From assembly GCA_958295755.1 (NCBI GenBank), contig OY282367.1, positions 454,294-518,293 on the forward strand: a DNA stretch of 64,000 nt. Direction: 5' to 3'. The stretch is from an uncultured Acidimicrobiales bacterium (GTDB taxonomy: Bacteria > Actinomycetota > Acidimicrobiia > Acidimicrobiales > Hopanoidiivorantaceae). Below the pieces are notes generated by a model, which saw nothing but the letters and a program-made list of their open reading frames with translations, was not told where the DNA came from and did not search any database. How positions within the stretch are numbered: position 1 is the first letter of the stretch; each line of letters begins with the position of its first letter. The translations under genes were made by a program, and so were the position numbers. This document shows, piece after piece, positions 1-10,445 of this stretch.

Positions 1-1610
1 TTTTCAACCTTCACCAGCTCGATGCCATCCGTTATGACTTAAACGGCAACGGCGTGGCCGATGCGGGTAGAGGTAGCCCCGAAGAAGACATCTATGAAGC
101 AGCCTTTCCTGATGCCGTGAGTGGCATGGGCTGTCCCAGCGAGGGTTGCTCAGGCTATGAGCTAGCTGCCGACTTGGATTTCAACAATACCAACAGCTAC
201 CGTGACGGCGCAGTTAATACCGATTGGACAACCGAAAGTGGTTGGGAACCCATCGGCGACCACAGCAATCCGTTTTTAGCCGACTTCGAGGGTGGCGGCT
301 CTGGCACCGGCTCTGCCGATGGCACCGGCTTCTCTATCTCTAACCTATTCATTAACCGCGATGAACAGAACCTTGTTGGGCTTTTCGGCGAAATCACAGG
401 TAAGGTCACCGGAGTGGTTTTGACCGATGCGGACGTTACTGGTTCTAATTCTGTGGGCATTCTGGTGGGTAGCAACCGAGGTGTGGTGCGTTCCAGCTTT
501 GTTTCGGGCGAGTCTTCAGGATTGCGAGATATCGGCGGTTTGGTCGGCTCCAACTGGGATCTGTTGGTAGGTAGCCATGCAGATGCCGAGGTGTCTGGCC
601 TTATTGTTATCGGCACTTTGGTGGGCACCAACGAAAATGTGATTGAAGACAGCACTGCCGCAGGCTCGGCAACTTCTCGGTCGCGAGTGGTAGGCGGTCT
701 AGCTGGCATCAACAGAGGCACAATCAGATCCAGTTCATCTGAAAGCGATGTGATGAGTAGAGACTTGGCTGGCGGTTTAGTCGGTCTCAATCAAGGGCCA
801 GTAACAGGAAGCTCTACCTCAGGTGATGTGGTGGCTAGAGACGAATATGCCGGCGGGTTGATCGCTGTCAACTATAGCGAGATCACCAATAGCTATAGCT
901 CGTCATCGGTGACGGCAGGAGATAGGGCTGGGGGACTGGTGGGTAGCAACAAGATTTCAGGCACTATCAGCGCAAGCTATGCCACTGGTGAGGTGCTCGG
1001 CGAAAAAGGCTCAGGCGGTTTGGCAGGTCTGAATCTAGGTGACATTATTGGGAGTTACGCCACAGGGCATGTGGTCGGTAGTGAGCATGACTTAGGTGGC
1101 TTGGTGGGTAGCAACAGCGGTGCGATCAGCGTGAGCTATGCCACAGGTAATGTGGAAGGTTATCACCGTGTAGGAGGACTGGTAGGTTACACCGGTATCT
1201 CAAGCACGATCTCATCTAGTTACGCCACAGGTACAGTGGAGGGCGATTTTGAATCAGGTGGCTTATTGGGCTGGAACCGAGGCTTGGTTGAATTCACATA
1301 TGCCACAGGACATGTAGATGCAGAAAGAGACGCCGGTGGCCTAGTTGGAGAAAACAACGGACTAATAAATTCCAGCTATTGGGATACAGAAACCTCAAGA
1401 ATTTCCGAAGGCGTGGCCTACGGCCCCACCACAAACGTCGAAGGCAAAACCACCGCCGAACTCCAACAGCCCACAGGTTATAGCGGCATATACGCAGGCT
1501 GGGACAGAGATGGCGACTTCTGGGACTTCGGCACTGCCGGGGATTATCCCAAAGTAAAGTTTGATACCAACGCAGACGGCACAGCCACAATCGAAGAACT
1601 AGGGCAGTGA
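1..1610 (+). CDS. GLUG-repeat surface protein, 5'-truncated by window edge
   Basis: The frame is already open at base 3, so the gene starts outside the window; the first in-window ATG near base 60 is not a convincing start. The visible part opens with a stretch like those ending in YDLNGNGVAD, a calcium-loop-like motif, then a Cys pair (MGCPSEGC). After that come about fifteen GLUG-type repeats, each with AGGLVG-N-G followed by SYATG-V. The C-terminus (SYWDTETS, then AGWDRDGDFWDFG) is the usual end of GLUG/peptidase M26-type repeat proteins. Such proteins are extracellular beta-solenoids associated with adhesion or surface display; that role is inferred from the family. No sorting signal or transmembrane segment is seen at the C-terminus. 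The stop is at 1608-1610. Confidence 0.8.
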   Translation, partial: FNLHQLDAIRYDLNGNGVADAGRGSPEEDIYEAAFPDAVSGMGCPSEGCSGYELAADLDFNNTNSYRDGAVNTDWTTESGWEPIGDHSNPFLADFEGGGSGTGSADGTGFSISNLFINRDEQNLVGLFGEITGKVTGVVLTDADVTGSNSVGILVGSNRGVVRSSFVSGESSGLRDIGGLVGSNWDLLVGSHADAEVSGLIVIGTLVGTNENVIEDSTAAGSATSRSRVVGGLAGINRGTIRSSSSESDVMSRDLAGGLVGLNQGPVTGSSTSGDVVARDEYAGGLIAVNYSEITNSYSSSSVTAGDRAGGLVGSNKISGTISASYATGEVLGEKGSGGLAGLNLGDIIGSYATGHVVGSEHDLGGLVGSNSGAISVSYATGNVEGYHRVGGLVGYTGISSTISSSYATGTVEGDFESGGLLGWNRGLVEFTYATGHVDAERDAGGLVGENNGLINSSYWDTETSRISEGVAYGPTTNVEGKTTAELQQPTGYSGIYAGWDRDGDFWDFGTAGDYPKVKFDTNADGTATIEELGQ

Positions 1611-1731
1611 TTCGGACGCCAACTTGCACCAGCAGAGGGGGAATTCAATATCAACTTGCCTAGATGCAGCAGATGCTCGTCTCAGTGGTGTAGAAAATTT
1701 AAAGACAAAGAGACGCTCAGGCATTCTGTGG

Positions 1732-1759
1732 TTGACCTATAGTTGCTACCTGCTACTAT
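1732..1759 (+). promoter_or_regulatory. putative promoter of the DISARM-related operon
   Basis: TTGACC at 1732-1737 and TACTAT at 1754-1759 are separated by 16 bases, and TGC directly precedes the -10 box (extended -10). The element lies about 40 bases before the ATG of the SNF2 helicase gene in an otherwise empty 187-base gap. It is a match by eye to the sigma-70 consensus, not a mapped start. Confidence 0.5.
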
Positions 1760-1797
1760 GCCTGATGTAGCTAAGGAAAGGCAAGCTAAAGCAAGAT

Positions 1798-4700
1798 ATG
1801 ACCGAAACCCCTCAAATCAACGAAGGCCAGATTCTAAGTGGCCCTCTGTTCAACGAGCCCATGAGGGTGTTGACCGTCCGCAATAACGGTTCTGGGTTGG
1901 TAGAAGCAGGTCTAGTGGGTCAGCGTAGCAATGAATTTCGACAAGTCCCTCTAGAACCAGCCCAAATTGCCGTCCTTCAAATAACCGAACCCGGATTTTC
2001 CTACAAAGGCGACGGTAATCTCCTCCGTCTTGGACTCAATGCTCGCTCTCTAGGTATTGCGTACGAATTTGACCCTTATTTTGGACTTTCACTCTCCAGA
2101 GTCGACCCTCTCCCGCATCAGCTAGAAGCTGTCTATGACTACCTTCTCAAACTCCCAAACGTCCGCTTTCTCCTAGCCGACGATGCTGGTGCAGGAAAAA
2201 CCATTATGTCGGGTTTGCTCATCCGTGAGCTAAAGCTCAGAGGTCTCGTTGAGCGTGTCCTAGTAGTCTGTCCCGCCAATCTAGCTTTCCAGTGGCAACG
2301 TGAGATGAGTGAAAAATTCAACGAGAAGTTTATCATTTTAAATGGAAGTCAAATCCGCGACCAATTCGGTGTCAACCAATGGATGGATCAAAATCAAGTC
2401 ATCACATCTTTGGATCTAGCCAAACGCACTGAGATTTTGCCTAGTCTCAAGCAAGTCCGATGGGATTTAGTGATAATTGACGAGGCCCACCGCATGTCAG
2501 CCCGCGACTCCGAACACAAAAGTCAGCGTTACAAGCTAGGTGAGATCCTCCGTGACAATTCCGACCATATTCTGCTCCTAACTGCCACGCCCCACAAGGG
2601 TGATCCTCTGAACTTCACTCTCTTTTTGCAGCTCCTTGATCATGATGTCTACGCCGATGTGAAATCCATAGAAGAAGCCATGGAGCGCAAACGTGCTCCT
2701 TTTTATCTCAGGCGCACTAAAGAAGCCATGGTCTATTTTCCAGAGCAGCAGGATGGCGAATGGGTTCAGAAACCGGTTTTCACGAAGCGCACTACCAAAA
2801 CAGTAGGTTTCAAGATTGATGGCATGGAATCTGATCTTTATCGGGAAATGTCTCAATTTGTAAGAAACCAAAGTCGGCGAGCCAGGGATCTAGGCGACGA
2901 TCGCAAAGCTCGTGCTGTCGGCTTCTTGATGTCTCTTTATCAAAGGCGACTGACATCTAGCACACGGGCCATTCGCAATTCTTTGGAAAATCGTGCTAAT
3001 CGCCTAGAAGATGGATTGGCAAGAGCCCAAGTGCTCGTGAAGGAGGCCCCGCCCAATCTTCCCGACCTCGAAGATCTAGAAGAATGTGATGAAGCCGAAC
3101 GCGAAAAGTTGGAGGAAATGTTGGAAGCTATGGTGCTCAGCGGTAATGAAAATGAAATCAAAGAGGAGGTTATTGATCTCAGAACTTTAGCAACCCAAGC
3201 CGTTGCTGTAGAAGAGGCCGGTGAGGAAGCCAAGCTTGTCGAACTTCGCAAAATACTTCAGCAAGAAGGATTTTTCGACAATCCCAATCAGCGTCTGCTG
3301 ATATTCACTGAGTTCAGAGATACTCTGAGCTATCTGTTGGAGCGACTGGAATCATGGGGTTTTCGTGTCGGTTGTATCCACGGTGGCATGAAGCCTGGCT
3401 CTCGTGATGAGGTAGGCACCCGCCTCCACGCAGAGCAGCAGTTCAAAGACGGCGACATCCAGATTCTCGTAGCTACCGAAGCAGCAGGGGAAGGAATCAA
3501 CCTGCAGTGTTGCAACATACTCTTCAACTACGACATCCCTTGGAACCCAAACCGCCTAGAACAGCGCATGGGACGCATCCATCGCTACGGACAGCCTCTC
3601 GACTGCCTCATCTTCAACTTTGTGGCAGTCAATACAATAGAGGGGCGTATGCTGCAACGTCTTCACGAAAAGCTTAAGGAGATACGCGACGCACTAGATG
3701 ACGATGCAGTGTTCAATGTGGTCGGAGAAGTTTTGCCAGCAAGTCATGTGGATCGAGTGTTTCGTGATTTTTACGCTGGCAGCTTGGGTGAAGCCGACTT
3801 GGAAGAAAGGTTATTGAAGGATGTAGATGTGGAGCGATTCAGAGACATCTGCCAGACAGCTTTAGAGGGATTGGCCAGCAAAAATCTAAATATGAGTATG
3901 CTCATTGAACGCCGTGCTCGGGCCCAAGAACGTCGTGTGGTGCCTGAGACAGTTGCGCGCTTTATGAATGAGGCAGCCCAGAGTGCCAATATGCCACTTA
4001 ATCCTGTGGAGCGATTACCGCATACCTTCAAGCCAGTCCGCACCCCGCAGGTTTTGAAGCAATATGAGAGGCAACCAGATTGGAAGCTCTCGGAGGTGTC
4101 TAATCGCTATCCAAGATTTTCTACCGATAGAAAAATCGCTGAAGAGCACAACTTAGAGTGGGTTACTCCAGGCCACCCGCTATTTGAAGCTCTGCGTCGC
4201 CATAGTGTGACATCTAGCGAAGCAGAATTTGCCAAAGGTGCTTGCTTTTATTCTCTGAATATTGAATCTCCGGCGAGGCTTGATTTCTACACAGCGAAGA
4301 TTGTAGATGGCCTAGGAACAACAGTACATGAGCGGATATTCACTGTTGAAGTGAGAGACGGCGAAGAGCCACAGCTTCGCGAGCTTGACATTCTGGGTGA
4401 TTTGACTCCATCCGATGCAGTTCAAGATATGGCGGTTGAAGACGTATTAGTGCCAATGGCAAGCAGTCCCGAAGTCTCGTCGTGGCTTCACGAAAACGTT
4501 CTGAAGCCTTTTTTGGATGAAGTGGATGTTGAACGAACAGAGGAGGTGAGCCGTATTTCCGAACATGTCAATTTCTCACTCACAGAGATTTTGGTGAGAA
4601 TCGACCAAGAAATAGGGCAACTTAGCGAAGAAGTAGAAAAGGGCGTAGCTGGCGCGGAGGGACGTTTGTCGCAAGCCAACTCCCGTCACGAAGAAATGAC

Positions 4701-5226
4701 CGCTAGGCGTGAGCGGCGCAAGCACGACCTTGAGCAACAGCAAGCTCTGACCATCCAGGGAGTAGAGCGTATAACCAGTGTCCTAGTGCTCCCACACCCC
4801 AAGCGTAATACTCCCGAAGTAAGCAACATGCGCCCCAACATGGAAACCGAGGCGATCTCAATGCGGGTAGTGATGGAACACGAGAAAGCTCAAGGCAGAG
4901 TAGTGGAAGATGTAAGCCTAAAGAATCTAGGCTACGATATCACCAGTATAGACCCCAAATCAGGCGACCTCCGCCTAATAGAAGTCAAAGGCATAGCAGC
5001 CGAAAGAGACGGTAACATATTCCTAACCCCCAATGAATACCGAGTAGCCCAAGACCGCAGCGACTGCTACTGGCTATATGTGGTGACCAACTGCGCGGCG
5101 GAGCCAAGACTGCTAGAGCCAATTTTGAATCCAGTGCAGTGTGAGTGGATTGGAGAAATGGATATTGCTTACTATCGGTTGACACTGGCGGAGCTTGCGT
5201 CTAATTTCAAGTATCTAGAACAGTAG
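1798..5226 (+). CDS. SNF2-family helicase with C-terminal DUF3883 nuclease-like domain (DrmD-like)
   Basis: This 1142-residue superfamily 2 DNA translocase has Walker A DAGAGKT at about residues 129-135, the DEAH box at 228-231, TATPHKG near 264, GEGIN near 564 and QRMGRIHRYGQ near 590-600, the SNF2-type motif VI. A charged coiled-coil-like stretch lies at about 900-1000. The C-terminus (about 1043-1120) has the DUF3883 pattern: GYDI, then D-G-RLIEVKG, consistent with a PD-(D/E)XK-like fold. In DISARM and related systems the SNF2 protein (DrmD) acts with a methyltransferase against incoming DNA. It is the first gene of a same-strand run; HerA follows after 19 bases. The ATG at 1798 has only a weak, distant purine-rich ribosome site. 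The helicase assignment is firm; the defence role is inferred from context. Confidence 0.88.
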   Translation: MTETPQINEGQILSGPLFNEPMRVLTVRNNGSGLVEAGLVGQRSNEFRQVPLEPAQIAVLQITEPGFSYKGDGNLLRLGLNARSLGIAYEFDPYFGLSLSRVDPLPHQLEAVYDYLLKLPNVRFLLADDAGAGKTIMSGLLIRELKLRGLVERVLVVCPANLAFQWQREMSEKFNEKFIILNGSQIRDQFGVNQWMDQNQVITSLDLAKRTEILPSLKQVRWDLVIIDEAHRMSARDSEHKSQRYKLGEILRDNSDHILLLTATPHKGDPLNFTLFLQLLDHDVYADVKSIEEAMERKRAPFYLRRTKEAMVYFPEQQDGEWVQKPVFTKRTTKTVGFKIDGMESDLYREMSQFVRNQSRRARDLGDDRKARAVGFLMSLYQRRLTSSTRAIRNSLENRANRLEDGLARAQVLVKEAPPNLPDLEDLEECDEAEREKLEEMLEAMVLSGNENEIKEEVIDLRTLATQAVAVEEAGEEAKLVELRKILQQEGFFDNPNQRLLIFTEFRDTLSYLLERLESWGFRVGCIHGGMKPGSRDEVGTRLHAEQQFKDGDIQILVATEAAGEGINLQCCNILFNYDIPWNPNRLEQRMGRIHRYGQPLDCLIFNFVAVNTIEGRMLQRLHEKLKEIRDALDDDAVFNVVGEVLPASHVDRVFRDFYAGSLGEADLEERLLKDVDVERFRDICQTALEGLASKNLNMSMLIERRARAQERRVVPETVARFMNEAAQSANMPLNPVERLPHTFKPVRTPQVLKQYERQPDWKLSEVSNRYPRFSTDRKIAEEHNLEWVTPGHPLFEALRRHSVTSSEAEFAKGACFYSLNIESPARLDFYTAKIVDGLGTTVHERIFTVEVRDGEEPQLRELDILGDLTPSDAVQDMAVEDVLVPMASSPEVSSWLHENVLKPFLDEVDVERTEEVSRISEHVNFSLTEILVRIDQEIGQLSEEVEKGVAGAEGRLSQANSRHEEMTARRERRKHDLEQQQALTIQGVERITSVLVLPHPKRNTPEVSNMRPNMETEAISMRVVMEHEKAQGRVVEDVSLKNLGYDITSIDPKSGDLRLIEVKGIAAERDGNIFLTPNEYRVAQDRSDCYWLYVVTNCAAEPRLLEPILNPVQCEWIGEMDIAYYRLTLAELASNFKYLEQ

Positions 5227-5245
5227 GGCAAAGATCAAAATTCTT

Positions 5246-7432
5246 ATGAAGCGTAGAACTCATTCAATCAGTCAGTCATCCCGCTTGGTGATATTTCTTC
5301 TATATATTGGCGGACTATTTGTTGCGTCATGGTTAGCGAGCGGGTCAATTATTCCCCCTCTGGGTACTGAAGGGTTTTGGTTCTACTCATCCTTGCCAGC
5401 ACTTCTATTGGTGATTTTACTTGTAACGCCATTTTTTTCAAGGCCAGTTGATTCACTTTCTTTTGCTATAGCGGCGTTAATTGCTCTACTTGTTGCAGAC
5501 ATATGGTCAGCAGATGCTACTACAAGCCTTGATCGTATGATGTGGGTTATTGCACTTAGTTTTTCGATCTTCGTTGTGTTAATGTCTATGTTAAGCATTG
5601 TATTCTATGATCCCAATCGCGAACAGGGGTCACAACTTAGCAAAATATTCTATAAGACATTAAAAATATTTGGGTCGCCTGAATCAATATATACAGTCAT
5701 ATTTATTTTTGCACTAGTTGCTTTTCATCGTGACTCAACTCGTGAATTTATCGTTTTAGGAATAGTGTGGCTTTTTATTGTATTTGCTCTATTAGAAAAG
5801 CTTTGGAGGTATGTTGTCAGAATTGCCAAAATTCAGCCAAAAACAGAACAAACAACCTATATTGGCAAGATTGTAGCACATAAGTCTCCGAATATAATCT
5901 TGGTCAATGTCATTCCAGAGCAGGATGTCAAGTTTGGAGACTTGATTCTAGCTAGGAACGAACAAGGCAAACATGGAATTGCTATAGCACTTGACTATAC
6001 AGGATATAATTTTGGGCGCTGGTTGAGGGCATATCATTTAGATTTTGATTTGAATAAAGATTATGCACATCTCAAAACTGCATCTGTGTTAGCAGGAAAT
6101 GTCTACAGTATTATGTTGGAAGAAGTCGATGACAATATAAGAAGATGTATTGAAGATATGGAAAGTAGATTTATTGGCATAGTGTCTGCTGGAACCACAA
6201 CTGAAGAATTGAAAATAGAGCTGGTTAGAAACGATACGAGCATTCAGCAAGGAAGTGTTTTGGAAGTAAGGTATGGCGGAGAAAATATAGACTATCAAGT
6301 TATTGACGGCATTACTCAAGAGGAAGTCTTGTACAAAAAAAACTCCTACGGATACATTTGTGCTACGGCAAGAAAAATAGGATATTGGAGTGAGGATAGT
6401 GAAAGATATAACTCTATTCCATGGTTACCACAACTTAATCAAGCAGTTATGCTCAAACCTGTTCAGGAGCAAAAGTTCAATGTTGATAATATTGGTCATT
6501 TGCATAATACAAATCATGGAGTAAGACTTGATTTGAACAAACTTATAACACATAACACTGCCATTCTCGGTGTTCTCGGTTCAGGTAAATCTCTATTATC
6601 AATTGAAATAGTTGAAAGAATAATAAAATTCGGTGTTAAAGTAATTTGCATTGATTCTACTCCCCAATACTCTGAGCAGCTTAGTGACTATTATGACAAA
6701 ACTGAAGATGAGTTGTTAATTGAAGAAATTGAAGCTTTTGATTCATCAGCTAAAGAAAATTGTCAATCGAATCCCGAAGAGGGTGGAAGTATACAAAAGT
6801 TCCGTAAAAGTCTAGAGAATAGCTTTTCTAACTTTTTGTCAACTTCGAATAATAATATGTTAAGAATTATTGATCCTAGTATTTTTGAAGTTTGGAGACA
6901 AGATAGTAAAATATTTGATGGTAAAGCTGCTATGATCACTCTGTCTTCTTCTGAAGTCACTGATGAAATTACTTCTATTGTTCTTCAACTCTTGAAAGCT
7001 GAAAACATGACGGATGAGGCTAAGTGCTGTATTGTGTATGAAGAAGCACACTCATTGATACCAGAATGGAATTCAGCAGTTAATTTTGCGGATCAGCGTG
7101 CTGCTTTAGGTACGGCTAGGGCAGTTATGCAAGGAAGAAAGTTTGGTTTAGGTTGCATTATTGTTACACAGCGAACTGCTAATGTGGCTAAAAGTATTTT
7201 AAGTCAGTGCAATACGATATTTTGTTTGCGAGTTTTTGATAATACTGCTAAGGAGTATTTGGAAAATTATTTTGGAGGGGATTACGCATCCTCACTTTCC
7301 TCATTGGATGATCGACATGCTATTCTAAGTGGTTTGGCATCATCTTGTCAAGTACCAGTTCAAATTAAACTAAACGAACGTGATGACTTTATCGAAATGT
7401 TCCATTCAAATCAAATAGGTAGTGAGCAGTGA
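5246..7432 (+). CDS. HerA/DUF87-like ATPase with N-terminal membrane segments
   Basis: The 728-residue product begins with about six hydrophobic segments (roughly 13-32, 47-63, 69-88, 97-118, 146-160, 166-186), followed by a soluble ATPase half. The ATPase part has Walker A GVLGSGKS at 442-449, Walker B IVYEEAH at 596-602, and a TQRT sensor motif followed by the segment ending CLRVFDN, as in HerA/FtsK-type hexameric DNA translocases. HerA-type proteins occur in several anti-phage systems, often with a nuclease; a membrane-anchored form suggests DNA surveillance or pumping at the cell envelope, which is inference. The gene is strikingly AT-rich beside its neighbours. Its stop overlaps the next gene's start (GTGA), implying translational coupling to the DUF1156 methyltransferase. 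Confidence 0.78.
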   Translation: MKRRTHSISQSSRLVIFLLYIGGLFVASWLASGSIIPPLGTEGFWFYSSLPALLLVILLVTPFFSRPVDSLSFAIAALIALLVADIWSADATTSLDRMMWVIALSFSIFVVLMSMLSIVFYDPNREQGSQLSKIFYKTLKIFGSPESIYTVIFIFALVAFHRDSTREFIVLGIVWLFIVFALLEKLWRYVVRIAKIQPKTEQTTYIGKIVAHKSPNIILVNVIPEQDVKFGDLILARNEQGKHGIAIALDYTGYNFGRWLRAYHLDFDLNKDYAHLKTASVLAGNVYSIMLEEVDDNIRRCIEDMESRFIGIVSAGTTTEELKIELVRNDTSIQQGSVLEVRYGGENIDYQVIDGITQEEVLYKKNSYGYICATARKIGYWSEDSERYNSIPWLPQLNQAVMLKPVQEQKFNVDNIGHLHNTNHGVRLDLNKLITHNTAILGVLGSGKSLLSIEIVERIIKFGVKVICIDSTPQYSEQLSDYYDKTEDELLIEEIEAFDSSAKENCQSNPEEGGSIQKFRKSLENSFSNFLSTSNNNMLRIIDPSIFEVWRQDSKIFDGKAAMITLSSSEVTDEITSIVLQLLKAENMTDEAKCCIVYEEAHSLIPEWNSAVNFADQRAALGTARAVMQGRKFGLGCIIVTQRTANVAKSILSQCNTIFCLRVFDNTAKEYLENYFGGDYASSLSSLDDRHAILSGLASSCQVPVQIKLNERDDFIEMFHSNQIGSEQ

Positions 7433-10360
7433 TTCCAAAAGAGTGTAAACGGCTGGCGGAAGTAGATTTCCCAATTGCGGAAGTCTCACGGCAAGCAACA
7501 CGGGAGAAGTCTCGTCCTAACTTACATCAATGGTGGGCAAGAAGGCCGTTAGCATCTTCACGGGGCATGTTAATTGGCTTGTTATTGCCTGATCCGTGCG
7601 AGGCTGATTGCCCACAAGAATTTAAAGAAAAAGCTCGAGCAATTCTTTTGGAAATGGACGGCAGACGCCAAGGCTGGACTGCTCTCGCCGCGACCGATAG
7701 GGGGTTGCGGCAGATTTTGATGGAGTTCATCGCAGATTTCGCTGACTGGGATAATTCTACTAGTGATACTTATATAAAAGCAGGGCGCGCATTAGTGAAG
7801 GCAGCTTATGATGATGACTCTCCATTGGTGGTTGATCCTTTTGCTGGCGGAGGTTCTATTCCTTTGGAAGCTCTACGACTTGGTTGTGAAACCTTTGCTA
7901 GTGACCTAAACCCTGTAGCATGTCTCATTCTAAAGGTTATGTTGGATGAGATACCCCGACATGGGCCAGATTTAGTAAAAGAGCTACGGAAAGCAAGAGG
8001 AGAAATTCATCAGAAAGCAAAAGAGGAGTTGTCAGATATATATCCCATTGACCCTGATGGTTCTATACCAGTTGCTTATCTCTGGGCTCGAACCGTGCGT
8101 TGTGAAGCTCCAGAGTGTGGGGCTGAGATTCCTTTGATGCGTTCCATGTGGCTTTGCAACAAGCCTAACCGCAAGTGGGCACTTCAATTAAATGCTACGA
8201 AACCAGACACGACTCCTCCCAGTATTGAATTCGAGATATTTCAGCCAGTAAGTGAAAAAGATGTTTCCAATGGCACTATAGCAAGGGCTAACGCTACTTG
8301 TCAGTGTTGTGGCATAGTACTCTCTCCTGAACGTGTTAGAACTCAACTTTTCGAACAAAGAGGTGGTGCGGATGTTATTTATGATGATGAAGGTAGAAGA
8401 ATTGGTGGGGCACGATTGACGGCAGTTGTAACAATTAGCCCTGATATAAGAGGACGACGATATCGACTTGCTACAGAGGAAGATTATATTGCAATAAAAA
8501 GGTCTCAAGTTCTGCTTCAAGAAATTTTAGATCAGTGGAAAGATGAAGGATCAAATAAACTCTGTCCTGTTCCCGATGAACCGTTGCCACCAGTAGGAAC
8601 TTTAGGTTTTCGTGTGCAACGTTATGGAATGTTGCAGTGGGGGGATTTATTTACAGCACGTCAGAAAGTTAGTCTTGTTGTGCTATGCCGTCTTATGCAA
8701 ATATCAAATGAATCTGTTAAAAAGTTGTTATCAATAGCAATTGATAGAACAGCTGATGGTGGTGCATCAATTTCAAGATGGGTTCCTTCAGGGGAGATGA
8801 TCGTGAATGTATTTGCTCGCCAAGCACTTCCGGTTGTATGGGACTTTGGAGAAGCAAACAATATCTCTGATGTGTCAAAAAGTTGGTTTAGCGCAATAGA
8901 TACACTGTCTAAAGTAATCGAACTAGCAAGTTGGTTGAAGAATTCTGCTCAAACTCAACAGGCTGACGCAACTGATTCCCCTCTTCCTGATGGATGTGCT
9001 GATATCTGGTTTACTGATCCACCATACTACGATGCTATTCCATATTCCGATCTGTCTGATTTTTTCTTGGTATGGCTCAAACGAACTATGCCTGACCATC
9101 CAATGTTGCTAGATCCTTTTGACTCAAAAAATCCTTTGTCGCCAAAAGAGCGAGAGATCGTCCAAGACGAAACCAAAGAGTGTAATGGTCGGGTCAAGGA
9201 TCGAAACTTTTTTGAAGGTGCCATGGGAGAAGCTCTTGCTGAGGGTCGCAGAGTCTTACGAGATGACGGAATCGGATCTGTCGTCTTTGCACATAAGACA
9301 ACAGAAGGTTGGGAAGCTTTGTTGTTGGGAATGATCAATGGAGGTTGGAAAATCACAGCCTCATGGCCAATAGCTACCGAGATGGCATCACGTCTCCGTG
9401 CTCGTGATTCTGCTGCCCTAGCAACAAGTGTCCACCTCGTCTGTCGTCCGCGTCCTGAAGATGCGTCTGTTGGGGATTGGGCTGATGTGCTTCGTAAGTT
9501 GCCGAAGCGTGTAAGTGACTGGATGGAGCGGCTGCAGGGCGAAGGAATTCGAGGGGCTGATTTGGTCTTCGCCTGTGTCGGTCCAGCGTTGGAAATTTTC
9601 AGCAGATACAGCAGAGTAGAGACCGCCGAAGGGCGGGAAGTTAAGCTACCTGAATATTTGGAAAAGGTCTGGGAGGTTGTGGGGCGCACAGCTCTGGAAC
9701 AGGTGCTCGGAACGGCTGAAGCGCGAGCCAGCAATGACGGGGGGGGGGGTCCTCGAAGAAGATTCTCGGCTTACTGCGCTTTTTCTTTGGACTTTGCAAA
9801 GTACAGGCAACGGCGACGCCGAGAACGAGGAGGAAGTTGCCAGGGCAACCGCTGGAGGATTCAGCCTTCCCTACGATGTAGTGCGCCGTTTCGCCCAGCC
9901 GATGGGCATCGACCTAGACGCTTGGACAGATCGCATCATAGAACAGAAGAAAGGCTTGGTGCGACTGCTACCCGTTAAAGAGCGGTCAAAAACTCTCTTC
10001 GGACAAGAAGGTGCCAGTGCTGCGGCCGACTGGATAAAAACCGACCCGATGGCTGGTCTGCAACAAGCTTTGTTCTCCGAAGCCGATGACGAGGGAACAA
10101 GAGCCAGACGAGCCAGAGGCAAAGGACTAGGCCCAGATGTCGAAATCCAAACCAGCAACCCCACCGCCTTAGACCGTCTCCACGCCGCCATGCTCCTGCA
10201 AGCAAGCGGCCACACCAATGCCCTCCGAGCCCTGATAGCCACTGAGCAAGACAGAGGCCCCGATTTCCTCCGCCTAGCCAACGCCCTGACAGCCCTTTAC
10301 CCCAGAGGTAGCCAAGAAAAACGCCTACTGGATGCCATGCTGTTAGCCGTGCCGAGGTAG
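7429..10360 (+). CDS. DUF1156 adenine-type DNA methyltransferase, frameshifted at an 11-G run
   Basis: The GTG start overlaps the upstream stop. The N-terminal DUF1156 region contains EVSRQATREKS and HQWWARRPL. SAM-binding motif I is DPFAGGGS at 136-143 and catalytic motif DPPY is at 530-533, with Cys pairs that may bind zinc at about 225-290. In the sequence as given, the frame continues through the G run at 9739-9749 into an Arg-rich tail and stops at 9978 (849 residues). The next frame directly after the run reads VLEEDSRLTALFLW and continues to the stop at 10360 with normal composition. Removing one G would give one protein of about 976 residues. So this is a sequencing error, a phase-variable gene in an altered state, or a slippage site. 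Family members modify host DNA to protect it from the partner helicases. Confidence 0.85.
9739..9749 (+). repeat. G11 homopolymer tract at the methyltransferase frameshift
   Basis: Eleven consecutive G residues lie inside the DUF1156 gene. With eleven the product is truncated with an altered tail; with ten, seven or thirteen the two coding frames join. Poly-G runs of this length are classical slipped-strand phase-variation sites and also common places for sequencing or assembly error. Confidence 0.9.
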
Positions 10361-10445
10361 GGGAGCACCAGCCTAGGCATCGTCTTATAGTAGTCGCTAT
10401 ACTGATTGACTTACAGCCATCACCAAACACCACAACAAAAGGACA

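Noticed and set aside
197..790. 197-residue minus-strand frame inside the GLUG protein gene
   Set aside because: It mirrors the repeat codons on the other strand (Pro/Thr/Ser-rich) and shows no motif.
9027..9734. 235-residue open frame on the minus strand opposite the methyltransferase
   Set aside because: It lies fully opposite motif-bearing codons of the DUF1156 gene, is Ser/Arg/Pro-rich as antisense frames are, and has no ribosome site.
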